A stretch of 64,000 nucleotides of DNA from Prorocentrum cordatum (lineage: Eukaryota > Sar > Dinophyceae > Prorocentrales > Prorocentraceae): NCBI GenBank assembly GCA_963575745.1, contig CAUYUJ010015724.1, positions 135,777 through 199,776 on the forward strand, written 5' to 3'. Positions 42,006 to 53,356 of this stretch are shown piece after piece. Below the pieces are notes generated by a model, which saw only the letters and a program-made list of their open reading frames with translations, searched no databases and was not told the origin of the DNA. The translations under genes and the position numbers were made by a program. How positions within the stretch are numbered: position 1 is the first letter of the stretch; every line of letters begins with the position of its first letter.

Positions 42006-43767
42006 TCACCGGCGGCGACAAAGCAGGAAGCGGGAGACAAGAGCCTTCCACAACACTTCGTTGCCGACGCGCTGGCTTGTTCTGTCGAACAGGCCCTGCC
42101 CGAACGAGGCATTGGCAGCCCACGGCGCCATGGCCAGGTGTGCTCTAGCTGCTTTGGCAGCCCTGGTCACACCTGCCTGCTCATGATTCTTGGCCATTCG
42201 AGCCCTCATCTCACCTGACACCTGCACAGGCTGTGGCAGAAGGGTGGGCGACGTGGGTGTCGAGACTAGGGTTCCCGAAAGTGCCTCGACCAGGAAAGAC
42301 TGGGCATCCGCATATTCCTGCTCCTCGTCCACCTCAGGTGCGGCTTGTGCGTGGCAGTGGGGTCTATGACGTCTCCACTCTGCTCCTGCTCCGTTGCGGC
42401 AGGCTCGGGCGGGGAAACACCGCATATTTCTGGATCGGCCCGTCGGGCACGAGACCTGCGCGACACAAAACCTGGGGTCCATTCCTCGCACTGCCCCTGA
42501 TAAGGGCCCCAGGAGGCATGCGAATTACAAAGCGCATCGCGGATCCCTTTGCCCTCCCCCAGATCGTCAGGCACCGTTTCGTCGCTCTTTCCCTCATCAT
42601 CTGCACAGAATCGATCATGCTATCTGCCATGCGCGCGCGTAGTCGGTCAGGGTACGTCTTTTTCTTAGCGGTCCCCCATTCCCTGCGATTTCCGTCGCAT
42701 CCCAGCAACACTTGCCTCTCCCCACCGCATCCAACAGACGATTGTGCAAACTTGGCACGCGTAACGCCACAATCCTAGTCGGTGCCCTCGACGACTGACC
42801 GTGCTCGCACTGATCAAAATCTGTGGTTGTCACTGCTGGGGGGAGAGATTAACGCCCAGAGGGGGGGGCATGTAGTGGACGTCACAGCCTGGGTACACCA
42901 CTCGCATGGCTGCGGGTGTTCCTTCCAGCAGCTTGTGCCTGCTGTGACATGCGTGGCGGATAGTGTGACCGTCGCTCCTAGCAGCGCGTTTTCTATCGAC
43001 AATTGTTCCATCTGTCGTGGTGTGAGTGCAGCCTTCCCCCAAAACTCGTCATGCCTCCGCAGTGGGGGTGGACCGCTGCCTTCATCCCACCTCGAGGCAG
43101 ACCATGTCTCACACGGTGGGTTCCCTCCCGACAAAACGACCGGATCCGCCAGCACGTGTTCCTTCCATGTGGCGAGTTTATCAGCATTCATTTTGTTGCC
43201 GAGCGTCGCAAGAAGAGCTATGCCAATGGAAGGTGCGATAACAGCATCGTCGGTAAGGTAGTGTGCCCATTCCACCCGTGCCTGAGTGTCCCCTGTCGGT
43301 CGTCGACCACTGGCGGCGGCGGTAGGCATTCGGCATCCGGATCCGTCGCCGCCAAACGTTCCCTGGCCTTCTACTGCGCCAGTGACGCCAGTATTTGTTC
43401 GGCTTCGGGCTCCAGGGGTCCCGAAGCCCTCATGGTTGGGAATGCCACGTGCCGCCTCGAACACCTCGCCTATGAGCGAGCCCTCCACGGGGCCCCACAT
43501 CGGCATGCTCCAAATGGTATGCTGGATCCTGTCGAGTACTACATCGGAGGGAGGAGGGAGAAGGGAGGAGAGAGGCGGAGAGGGAGAATTAGGCACGAGG
43601 GACGAGGCCTGGCGCAACCGTCCGTCGAGGCGGACAGCTGGCGGGACCGGCCAGGCGGCCGAGGACCTCAGAGGAGGTCGATGAAGGAGTACGCCACGAG
43701 CAGCGCTATGAGCCCGCCCCCATGAGGGGCCAGACGGGCTATCAGCGTAGCACAGCTCACCCGCCAC
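42006..43767 (-). pseudogene. Decayed element-associated gene with C5-methyltransferase-like PPC motif
   Basis: Reading through frame changes, the minus strand gives VVLSGGNPPCETWSASRW (about 43140-43090), then LSIENALLGATVTL, a KEHP box and PPLWAL. A second frame carries FDQCEHGQSSRAPTR from about 42815, and a third carries EWGTAKKKTYPDRLRARMAD near 42680-42630. A fourth ends in MRARMAKNHEQAGV and a terminal FLLCRRR at 42006. GG-PPC-E-x-WS followed by an EHP box resembles motif IV of cytosine-5 methyltransferases. From memory, similar proteins are common in dinoflagellate retroelements. At least three frame changes make it non-functional. Its N-terminal border is unclear; an ORF at 44273-43668 (below) may be its start. 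Confidence 0.5.
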
Positions 43768-44273
43768 TTTGGATTTGGAGAGGAGGAGGGGGATGGAGGA
43801 GGGGGAGGAGGAGGAGGAGGAGGAGGAGGAGGAGGAGGAGGAGGAGGAGGAGGAGGATCAGGATCGTGATTCGGAGGAGGAGGAGGAGGAAGAGGAGGAG
43901 GGGAAGGAGGACAATGAGGACAAGGAGGAGGAGGAGGAGCAGGAGGAGGAGGGGGAGGAGGGGGAGGAGGGGGAGGAGGAGGGGGAGGAGGGAGAGGAGC
44001 GGGGGCAATGGCCCCTGCAGGTGACCGCCTCGCTGGAGTGGGTTGGGGAGGGATAGAGAAAGTCATTTCCTCGAGGCGCCCAGGATTGTTCGAGCGTGTT
44101 CGGAGCCCTCTGCCACGGTCCTTGCTGCCTCCGCTGGCCGCTCCGGCCTGCTTTAGGCGGAATTTTTCTTCGTCTGAGAGTTTCCCCCCTCCTCCCTCCG
44201 CGCGGCCGCCCTCGTCTTTTTCCTTGCTCTTGCACGCCCGACAAGTCGCATTTCGGTTGCCCCGATTAGCCAC
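43668..44273 (-). CDS. Possible N-terminal part of the PPC-motif gene, with a poly-Pro tract
   Basis: The open frame of about 201 codons starts MANRGNRNATCRACKSKEKD, a small C-x2-C motif with a basic/acidic segment (DEEKFRLKQAGAA). It then runs through a Pro tract encoded by the (GGA)n array at 43782-44005. After the tract, RVSCATLIARLAPHGGG resumes ordinary composition and ends near the start of the next open frame. The opening resembles a retroelement ORF1 terminus, but no family can be named. The Pro tract is likely a microsatellite expansion. Confidence 0.35.
   Translation of the reverse strand: MANRGNRNATCRACKSKEKDEGGRAEGGGGKLSDEEKFRLKQAGAASGGSKDRGRGLRTRSNNPGRLEEMTFSIPPQPTPARRSPAGAIAPAPLPPPPPPPPPPPPPPPPPAPPPPPCPHCPPSPPPLPPPPPPNHDPDPPPPPPPPPPPPPPPPPPPPPSPSSSPNPKWRVSCATLIARLAPHGGGLIALLVAYSFIDLL
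43782..44005 (+). repeat. (GGA)n tract
   Basis: About 220 bp of GGA/GGAGGGGGA on the plus strand, read as poly-Pro on the minus strand. Confidence 0.9.
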
Positions 44274-45021
44274 ACGCTGGTGCGGACTGCCTCTGCCCCG
44301 CCGCCGACAAAAAAGTGTTCGGAGCCCTGGGCGGTTCCTATCGGATGCGCCTCGTCGCGGGCATTCTGGGGGTGTCGGGCTCGTCCCAGGCGGCCGCTTC
44401 AGGTCCAGGGTGCGGCCTGAAAGCCAGCTGGAGCTCGGCCGAGTGTGCGGGACAGGGGCTGCGTACGTCTCATTAAGTCAAGGCGGGTCTTTGGTATGAA
44501 TTTGGTGAATGTAGGACGTGATTTGAGATTTGTGCGCTTCGGGCAAAAGGATGCAACATTCCGCGTGCGATGTTTACCACCGAGCGGAAAGATGCGCATT
44601 GAGATGCGGGGGGCGGAAGGAGGTGCAGGGCCACGAGGGTTGGGGGGGCCAGCAGGGTGTCAGTGGGGGCCCGACCACAAGAGGCCTTCCGCAAGAAACC
44701 ACATCCTGAGACCCAAGGGCGTCCACGGATTCTTGGTGTGGGAACGTCGCGCTCTGCCAAGCAAGACCTGGAGCGTGGAGGAGGAGGAGGAATAGGAGGA
44801 GGAGGAGGAATAGGAGGAGGAGGAGGAGGACGAGGAGGAGGAGGATGACGAGGAGGAGGAGGAGGAGGAGGAGGAGGAGAAAGCAGGGGCACCCTGGAGG
44901 CAAGCAGGGCGTTCCTCGGCGTGGGCCTCCACGGAGCAGGCAGGGCAGCGCGAGGGAGGGCAGCGCGAGGCCAGGCGGGCAGGTGGGCCAGGGCCAGGCG
45001 GCCTCCGCCGGCGGAGAGAGC

Positions 45022-45243
45022 TCCTCCTCCTCCTCCTCCTCCTCCTCCTCCTCCTCCTCCTCCTCCTCCTCCTCCTCCCTCCTCCTCCTCCCCCCTCCCC
45101 CTCCTCCTCCTCCTCCTCCTCCTCCTCCTCCTCCTCCTCCTCCTCCTCCTCCTCCTCCTCCTCCTCCTCCTCCTCCTCCTCCTCCCTCCTCCTCCTCCTC
45201 CTCCTCCTCCTCCTCCTCCTCCTCCTCCTCCTCCTCCTCCTCT
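45022..45243 (+). repeat. (TCC)n tract, about 220 bp
   Basis: One of the longest and purest triplet tracts in the window, about 135 bp after the complementary GGA tract at 44776-44885. Confidence 0.92.
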
Positions 45244-45690
45244 CTGCACCCCAGCTGGGGGGGAGGGCCACGCGGCCCAGGAGGCGAGATGAGATGAGAG
45301 GAGACCAGTCGCGAAGCGAGTCTGTGTCGAGTGGGGCCCCCGAGCCGCTCTCTCAGCCTTGCTGAGAACTTTGAGCCACGGGTTCCTGGAAGTTCGATCC
45401 AAATACACCCGCCGAGTCCTGGTGACCGGGACGGGGGGGGACCTTACGGGCAGGATATGAATCCGCCGAGGGCGACGAGGGCTCAGTGGGTGAGAGCTGC
45501 CAGGAGAGATGGGAAGGCTTTGCGGGCGGGGGGAGGGGGAATGAGGGGGGGGGGTCGGGCGGGTTGGGATGGCTACGCGGGTCAGAGGAGCCAGGAGGCG
45601 TCGGGTGGCGTTGGGAGCAAGGCGGTTTTGGGGTTTGCGCGGACCCTTTCTATAACTAAGGGAGGAAAAACCACCCGGACCCGACAATTG

Positions 45691-45805
45691 GCGTTTACTA
45701 AACGGCTTTGGGCGTTTACTAAACAGCCTTGCCTTGTTTGATTCCTTCTTTGGGTGCGTTTACTAAACGGCTTCGCGTGTCGGTGTGATAATTATGGGGC
45801 GATTT
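45691..45805. mobile_element. Dispersed element with three CGTTTACTAAACG motifs, copy 2
   Basis: GCGTTTACTAAACGG, GCGTTTACTAAACAG and GCGTTTACTAAACGG start at 45691, 45712 and 45756, at the same spacing as copy 1 (27833). CGCGTGTCGG follows both. Confidence 0.6.
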
Positions 45806-48800
45806 CTCCCCTCTATATAACCCATTTGCTCCGGATCCGCCAGTCTTGTCTCTTGTGTCTGGGGCACTCCGCTGGTGCAGGGAGAGGAGGAGGAGAGGGG
45901 TGGAGGGGCAGGAAGAGGTGGATGGAGGAGTGAGGAGGAGGACGAGGAGGAGGATGAGCAGGAGTGGCAGGAGGAGGAGGAGGACGAGGAGGATGGCAGA
46001 TAGGGTGATATGCTGTTAACGTGCTTCTCCCGGGCACGCAAGGAGGTCGCGGAGTGTGACCCGAAGACCGTTCGTTGCCCAAGGAGGCGGGTTTATACAG
46101 AGTGCCGTTTTCTGTATATTTGCGTGCTTTGTACGGCGCGTAAGTGTATTAGTGCGCAGGCCAAGAGTCCGGTCGATTGAAACCACATTGAGCATGTCGC
46201 GGTCGGCGTTCCAGAGGAGCGCGCAGGGTTCGACCAGATCTTGGGCCACGGAGGGGCCTAGATCCTCGTCTTCCGCCTTTGCGACCAACGCCGACGTCGA
46301 GAAGGTAACTATGCTCGCGAGAAGCCCTGGGAGGGGAAGGGGCGGGGGGGGCGAGGATGGAGGGGAGAAGAAGAAGGGGGAGAGGGGGAGCAGGAGGGGG
46401 TGGAGGAGGGGAGGAGGGCAAGCTAATTAGGCACGCACGCGCCATATCTGACATCCAAGCCCAGGAGTTTTGTGTTTATGACGCCCCAAAAAATCTCTCG
46501 GCTGGCAATTCAACTCGTCCTGCCCCTCCTCGTCATCATCATCATCATCAGCAGCAGCATCATCATCACCATCATCAGGGATACTCATCCCCCCTCCGAC
46601 CGTCAGCGGTGGCCGCCGCTGTGTAATAATGCTTTTCAAGTGTCACTGGGCCCAAATCCCTAAATAACCCCCGCGGAAATTAGTTTCCCATCCTGGGGGG
46701 TATTGAAGACGATGTGGGGTTACCCATCCCTTCCCACTTCGCTGTGTTTTCCCTCCATCCGCCGACGCGTGTTAGCGCACCTGGAATTCCAAAGATGACC
46801 CCATCGTGTTATGCGCAATCGGATCAAACGGGGCTGCGTGCGTTGGAGGAGGAGGTGGCGGATGAACAGGAGGATGAGCAGGAGGCAAGGGGAGGGAGAC
46901 GTGGAAGAAGGGGGGCGAGGACGAACAGCGGCAGCCGCAGCAGCAGGAGTTGGAGTGGAAGGAGCGGCATGGTCAGGAGAACCGGGGGAAGGCCGAGGAG
47001 GGGGAACGAGGGGGGGGCGACAACGATGAGAAAGGATTCGGGTCCAGAAAAATTGCCCGCGCAGGGCCAGAGCGCCAATCTGAACGACGGGAGCAAAGCG
47101 CCGATCCGAAAAGTAAGCCCGCGCTGTAGTGAGGACCGGCTCCCCCTCGACGGAGTCCAGGGAAAGAAGGAGTAGCATTCATCATGTGTAAGTGCAAAGG
47201 AGCAGCCGCGTGGGTAAAGGAGCAGCAGAGGGGGAGGAAAGAGGAAAAGGGAGAGCAGGAGGAGGAGGAGGAGGAGGAGGAGAGGAGGGAGGAGGAGGAG
47301 GAGGAGGAGGAGGAGGAGGAGGAGGAGGAGGAGAAAAAGGATGAGGAGGAGGAAGAGGAGGAGGAGAAAGTTAAATCAGTGCGTTGTTCTAGGGGGTCTT
47401 AGCACGTCAACCGTGTCCTCCTCCTCCTTCTCCTTCTCGTTCTCCTCCTCCTCCCCATTGCCGACCCTGCTCCTGATCACCATCCTCCACCCTCCTCGTG
47501 TTTACATTGGGCAAACTTAAGCTGAACTGCTGGAGCGTGCCACGGAAGGTAACAATGCTGATTTGGGAAAAATGGAGGAGAAGAAATTAAGGTTGTGGCG
47601 AGTGCAGAATTTGAACGGAAAAGGGAGATGGCACGAGCTGTGGTGCCTTCGCGGGCTAGAGTAAGCTCGCAAAGCCATACAGAGGGAATTGAATGTGCGT
47701 GCAAGGTAAACGCTAATAACAGGGAAGCGTGCTTGCGCAGTGTTCGACGTTGATCCTTCAGGGCTTGGCCCTCAGGGTAAGTCAGGCAGCTCTAAGAACA
47801 TGAGGCTGGCGGCACCCCAACATACTAATATTATGTGTGCGCCCCCCAGGGGCGACACGCGCACCGAGAAATCTCATAATATATGCGTCGTGGCGGGCGC
47901 TTTCCGGCCACACCGCTCGGATAAGTATATACTACAAGATGGGTCTATTGTATGTTGTGGTCGGACGCGCGCCTCCAAGGAGGACATCTACTACTAGGAT
48001 GTCTCTGTGCGTCCCATGTTACTTTGAAACTTGGGCAGTGCAGGCTATCACTTGTCGTAGACCCACCTGTCGGTGACAGCTGCTGGCATTCAAGTGTGAG
48101 CTGCTTGACCCGAGGCAGGAGAGCGCAGAAGTGCGAGATGGGAGCGGTGACAGAAGCACGGCGGCCCACAGTAAGGCTTACGCCCCTCCGCCAGATGCCA
48201 GAATGGCCTGAGTCGACTCCCCCTCCTCCTACGCAAATAACGTCACCCACGGAGGCTTCCCAACCCAAAGTCAAGCACGCAAAGTATGACGGTGCAGGCT
48301 GAAGGTTAGCACACATTGCAAAGGCTAGCTGGTAGCCCTATAGATATGAGTGATCGGATCTATTTGGTATCCTAATACAACGGGCCGGCGTCGGTAGGCC
48401 ACCGTGGGATTGGCCATACATGGGCGCGCACCCCCCTACCGACGGGCCAAAGTGGTCACAAACAGCAAGCCACAAGTACCCTCCTCCTCGTCACTCCTCA
48501 TCCCCTCAACCTCCCACCACGATTAGCACAAGACCGAGTTGATATGGCGCTAAGTAATTTTGCGGCATTGGGACAGGGCACTGTGATTATTCTCCTTATC
48601 CCCAAAGAATAAAGCAAGTCTTCAATACGCCTACACCAGCATATCTTTCCACGCATGTTTTCAACATCCTACTCAATTTGGTAACTGTTTGATTTGCGAC
48701 TTGTCTTCCTTTGTACACTTAAAGCACTAGGCCAGCCTGCACTTGCACAGCCAGCCCAGCACCCTGGGCAGCCTGAGGCATGTAAACTTGCGTACCGAGA

Positions 48801-50014
48801 GCTGACCTGCAGGAATACCACTTCGCATCGTACTGCTTTGGGTGGTGCGGGGTCCCCGTGGGTTTCTGGGAGGGCCCGCCCACAGAGACCCTAAGGTGGA
48901 GTGGTACCAGTGTTTTGCCTCCCTCCTCCACCTCCTCCTCCTCCTCCCTCTCCTCCTCCTCCTCCTCCTCCTCCTCCTCCTCCTCCTCCTCCTCCTCCTC
49001 CTCCGCCCTGAACTGAACCGCCGTCGGGGTGGCAACGCAGCCCAAACATCTCCACGTCCAATCCTCAGAAGAGGTTCGCGGCCTTGGCCAGTAGGCCGCG
49101 CCCTTAACAAGTTATGGCTGCTACTGCAGAGGCATCGTACCCTTAAGCTGGTAAGACAGGTGGGCGGACAGGCGAGCGGAGTAGCCTCCCGTTCCCTCCT
49201 CCGAGGATCGAGGAGAGGAGAGCGGCCGCCGCAGCTCTTGGTTGGCGAGCGGCGCACGGGAAATGAAAGCGCGCGGCGCGCGGGAAATGGGAGGTTCCTC
49301 CCTGACTGCCTGCGTCGTCGGGCAGCTGCTCGGGCGCGCGCGTGCGCTGGAGGCTTTTTGTTGTCGGGTACGGCGATCGCCCGCGTTATCGGGCCCGCCC
49401 GCCCCCCCCCCTCGCCCTTCCCCCAGAGAACCTGACCTTGTCCGCTGCGCAGGTCCGAAGGGGACAATTACGCAGCACTCGTGTGCGCGGGCATGCGCGG
49501 AGCTTCCCCAAGCGAAAAGGCTGGGTTATAGGCCGGCACCTGCCCCTCCACACACCGGATAGCCCGCGGTGCCGCCGAAGCACAAGACAACGGGTCCCCG
49601 CCGAGGGGCCGACGCCCAAAGTGTCACGTATCCCACGCGTTTGGGGTCGCTGAGGGCACGATCCCGCTGGGACCGAGCAGGGGAGCAGAAGCACCTCTCG
49701 GAATAGAAGGAGCACGCCGAAGCGGTGGACCCTCTCATTGCCCTTCTCGATGACGTCGCGCTTGGGCGTGTGAGTTGCGCGTTGCTAAATTCAGTGGGCC
49801 CTGGGAGCGACAGGGCAGTTTGTTGCAGTTTTCGTTGCTCAGTTTCTTTTGCCGTGTTTGGCGCACCTGTTGTGACGTTTCCTGCGCCGTTGTTTCACAA
49901 TTTTCGTGTCCCCTGGTGGGGGCCTTGTCCAGATCACAGGTTTTCTATCGGAGCCGTCTTCAAATCGACCCCGAACGTCCTTCGGATCCCCCGGGCCGTT
50001 TCAGTGAACCGTTT

Positions 50015-50017
<3 letters not shown>

Positions 50018-50050
<33 letters not shown>

Positions 50051-50051
50051 C
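50018..50051. repeat. (TA)n between near-identical 16-bp direct repeats
   Basis: CCGTTTCAGTGAACCG precedes and CCGTTTCGGTGAACCG follows the TA tract. Confidence 0.8.
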
Positions 50052-50404
50052 CGTTTCGGTGAACCGTTCTTGTTGCCATGTTCGTGATCAGGAGGCAGAT
50101 ATTTGAAAACGGTTGAAGGTTGCCTCGTCGCTTCCGGGGCCCACTCAGGCCAAGAGACGCTCGAGTGCACGCGTCGCCGGACAGGTGTTCGGGTCAGGCG
50201 GCGCGACCCGATGCGGACGCCGCCGATGCCCCCACAGAAGCAGAAGCAAGGATCCACCAGCCTCGAACTCATCCCTATCCCGAAGGTTGGCACGCGACAA
50301 GGCGGTGGGAATCTCAGGGATGCGCCCTCAGAAACGAAGGGAATCCCTAAGATCGGCATCGTGATGAGCGTGATGAGGCGATGCCCAGCATAGGGATAGG
50401 GATA

Positions 50405-50540
50405 CGTTCCAGGCGGGAGGAGAGGAGGGAGGGAGGGAGGGAGGGAGGGAAGGAGGAGGAGGGAGGGAGGGAGGGAGGGAGGGAGGGAGGGAGGGAGGGC
50501 GGGAGGAGAGGAGGGAGGGAGGGAGGAGAGGAGAGATAGT
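50405..50540 (+). repeat. (GGGA)n/(GGA)n array
   Basis: GGGAGGGAGGGA runs with GGAGGAG interruptions. Confidence 0.9.
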
Positions 50541-50755
50541 CAAGGATGGAGGGAGGGAAGGAGAGGAGAACGGGCGGTCCCTCAGACGCACGTCCCGTCG
50601 GACTGCCGGGCCCCGCCGCGCTGCTCAGCGTCGGACGCTTGGACCCTGCCGAGCAGCGGCGTCGGCCAGGCAGCGCCGAGGAGCGCCCGTCGAGAGCAGC
50701 GCAGGGCATCCACCCCGAAGCTGCAGTAAAACGACGCGAAGATCGGGACAAAATC

Positions 50756-50886
50756 GGATCGGGATAACTCGAAATCTCTGAGAATCGGCGGGTTTGGAGG
50801 ATGTATTGGGCGCCGCGGCCGCTCCAGAGCGTTCCGGAACGCTCTGAGAGCGCTCCGGAACGCTCTGGAGCGATGTATCCCGATCC
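50756..50886. mobile_element. 131-bp element with terminal inverted repeats and an internal 51-bp palindrome
   Basis: The ends are GGATCGGGATA (50756-50766) and its perfect inverse TATCCCGATCC (50876-50886). Inside, 50821-50871 is a palindrome whose outer 18 bp (GCTCCAGAGCGTTCCGGA) pair perfectly. AGAGCGTTCCGGAACGCTCT inside it is itself a perfect 20-bp palindrome. Confidence 0.6.
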
Positions 50887-51329
50887 TAGCCTTGTTTTAT
50901 GCAGGGAATCCTGGCGGGGCAATTTCCGGTCCGAAAGCGACGGGCGGGGTGCAGGGCGCTCGCCCGACGAAAGCAGTCGCCCTGAGATTCCCGCCCTCCT
51001 CCTCCCCTCTCCTCCCCCGTCCTACGCCTTCCTCCCTCCCCCCCCCCCATCCTCAGAACCCCCGCCGGGCGCGAAGGGTTCCAGCCCCAGCCCCGAGCCA
51101 GGAAACGCGCGACGAGCTGGAACACCGGGTCGCAGAGCTGGAGGCCGCTTCGGCTGGGCCAGCCGCCGCCGCCGCCGTCCTAGAAGGAGGAGGAGGAGGA
51201 GGAGGAGGAGGAGGAGGAGGAGGAGGCCAACCTACCCGCCAACGCGGAGCGGCTGAGCGGCCACCGCCCTCCACTGCCGCCCAGTCCTGAGGTCTACAAC
51301 GCAACCTTTCGCTGCCAAACCTTCGCCTC

Positions 51330-51470
51330 TCAACCCTCCTCCTCCTCCTCCTCCTCCTCCTCCTCCTCCTCCTCCTCCTCCTCTCCTCCTCCTCCTCCTC
51401 CTCCTCCTCCTCCTCCTCCTCCTCCTCCTCCTCCTCCTCCTCCTCCTCCTCCTCCTCCTCCTCTCCCTTC
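51330..51470 (+). repeat. (TCC)n tract
   Basis: About 140 bp of TCC, flanked by GGA tracts at 51185-51230 and 51675-51830. Confidence 0.9.
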
Positions 51471-52072
51471 CCCCCCTCGCTCCCTTCCCCACCTCGCTCT
51501 CCTCCTCCTCTCCTCCTCCGCTCCCTTCCCCCTCCTCCCCTCCCTTCCCCCCGGATTGCTCGCCGCCGCCGCAGCCCCACCAGTTTGATCAAGCCCACCC
51601 GGGGCGACCGCCCCGGGGGGGGAGTTGGGGGGCAGGGTCCCAGGCGAGACGTTGATGCTGTCAGTGCCAGTGTCCAGGAGGAGGAAGAGGAGGGGGAGGA
51701 GGAGGGGGAGGAGGAGGAGGAGGAGGAGGAGGGACAGGATGAAGGGGAGGATGAGGACGAGGACGAGGAGGAGGAGGAGGAGGAGGAGGAGGAGGAGGAG
51801 GGGGAGGGGGAGGAGGAGAGAGAGCGCGCGTGAAGTGCGGCGCGCTCAGCACGGCTCAGTTGGTCAGGCTCGCGCGCGCATGGACCGACCCCGGCGACTG
51901 GGGTCGAAAGGCCCTGGCTTGGCTGCAGAGGCGCAGGATGTTCCATCGAGGGCGATGGGTGCCAGTGGAACTGACGCTGCGCTCTCCGTGCGCTCTGTGC
52001 ACCGTTTTTAGAGCGCAAGCGTTGCGAGTAAGACACCAGCCCGTTCTCTTTATGTGTGTCGCAGGAGGGGGA

Positions 52073-52235
52073 AGATCGGGAGGGGAAAAAACACACAGAC
52101 ACAATGAATCGTCGATTTTCCCGGAAAATATGGGAGAATATGGGAAGGGGGGGGGAAGACAGAAACCCAGGAAATATGGGAAAACATGGGGAATCTTTTT
52201 ATTTGTGTGTATTTATTTGTGTGTCCTGGGGCCCC
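52073..52235. mobile_element. Dispersed repeat of about 160 bp, copy 1
   Basis: It shares AACACACAGACACAAT, AAAATATGGGA, GGGGGGGGAAGACAGAAACC, ACATGGGGAATCTTTT and TTTGTGTGTCC with 60780-60945. A 26-bp direct repeat, TTTATGTGTGTCGCAGGAGG and onwards, flanks it (from about 52048 and 52239). Confidence 0.7.
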
Positions 52236-52634
52236 TCCATTTATGTGTGTCGCAGGAGGGGGAAGAGGGGAGGGCCAGAGAGAAGAGCCGGCACGCGGCG
52301 CCGAAGCTGCCTTTTAGCGCCCGCCGCGCGGTCCCGGCTCCCTCTTATCACGAGCCCGAGTCAGACAACGTTTTTTTTCCCCCCCCCCCCCAAATGCGTA
52401 CCGAATGCATGCTGCCAGTGCCTCAGGTTTGCTCAAAAGCGTACCGACTGCATGCTGTCGTGTCCAAGCCTGCCGTCGTAACCAAGAATATCCGCACTGC
52501 ATGACAATGATGGCCGGTGGTTCCGTGGTTCCTGTAGTCTGCCCTCCCCCATCGTGCGCAAGTCGGTGCAGTTACCCCCCCTCCCCCCCCCCCTCCCCCC
52601 GACGAGCGCCCAGCCTGTCTCAGGATCAGGATGC

Positions 52635-52659
52635 GGGGGGGGGGGGGGGGGGGGGGGGG
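52635..52659 (+). repeat. G25 homopolymer
   Basis: Twenty-five consecutive G; C-rich runs lie just upstream at 52573-52597. Confidence 0.85.
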
Positions 52660-52829
52660 CACATCACGAGTCTGACAGTGTGCCCTCCACCATTGCAAGT
52701 CGGTGCAGTAGCGCCCAGTGGAAAGGGGAGAGCTCCGTGGGGCCTGCCTCAGCATCTGGACGGGGGGTTGGGGGTGGAAGTGGCGATGTAAGTAACTGCG
52801 GCCCCGTCGGCTGTGCTGGGTAAGTCTTG

Positions 52830-53356
52830 AGAGATGGCGTGGGGCAGGGTCTGATGGCCCGTCGGCCGCAGGAAGTGGCAGGACGCGGATGGCGAGAGCC
52901 CTACCGCTCTACACTGCGAGCCGGCGATCAGAATGAGATTCGACCGCATGCTTTGTGCCAAAGCAGTGAATTTGAGAATGCCACGCCAGAGGCTCGGAAG
53001 TTTGGAGTGATGGAGTCTAAAAATGAACAAACAACGACAGACACAACAACTCTCCGAGTTCCACACAGAGTTCTTGGATCGGCGTTGGACCCCTTGCCGG
53101 CGCCCTCAGAGCCGCCCTTGGCGCGCTCCGCGCGCCAGGGAGGGGGTCCAGCGCCGGTCCACGAAGTCCGCACGGCGCTCCGACATGTTATGTGTGTGCC
53201 GCTTCCTCTTGATGAAAGGGGGACAGGATCCGACAGTTCATCCGCAGGCAATGCCAGGACTCGAATGATGAGAGCCCTGTTGGCTCTACAGTATGAGCCG
53301 ATGGTCACACCGAGATCCGACCGCATGGTTTGTGGCAAAGCGCTGCGAAGTTGAGA
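52830..53356 (-). repeat. Pair of diverged repeats (52830-52975 and 53212-53356)
   Basis: Both contain GAGAGCCCT..GCTCTACA, then GAGCCG, GA(T/G)CGACCGCATG-like and TTTGTG.CAAAGC. On the minus strand both read ALxQxMRSxL...GSxCRA. Copy 2 includes TTCGAGTCC in the minus direction, like a Pol III B box; a tRNA-derived SINE is possible but weak. Confidence 0.4.

Larger units (their letters stand above)
44274..50755. other. Gene-poor region with paired GGA/TCC tracts
   Basis: (GGA)n at 44776-44885 faces (TCC)n at 45022-45243. Further GGA tracts lie at 45885-46000, 46345-46420 and 47255-47370, with TCC at 48920-49005, CAT at about 46530-46580, (TA)n at 50018-50051 and GGGA repeats at 50405-50540. 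A GGCGTCGGTAGG/CCTACCGACGGGCC imperfect stem lies near 48390-48450. The regions 47480-48900 and 49010-50010 have average composition but no supported gene. Confidence 0.5.

Noticed and set aside
41421-42123. Minus-strand Tyr/Val/Cys-rich frames
   Set aside because: They are translations of the ACAT/ACAG tetranucleotide array.
44473-45687. A 404-codon minus-strand frame with poly-Gly/Arg
   Set aside because: It is dominated by the TCC and GGA tracts and has no recognisable domain.
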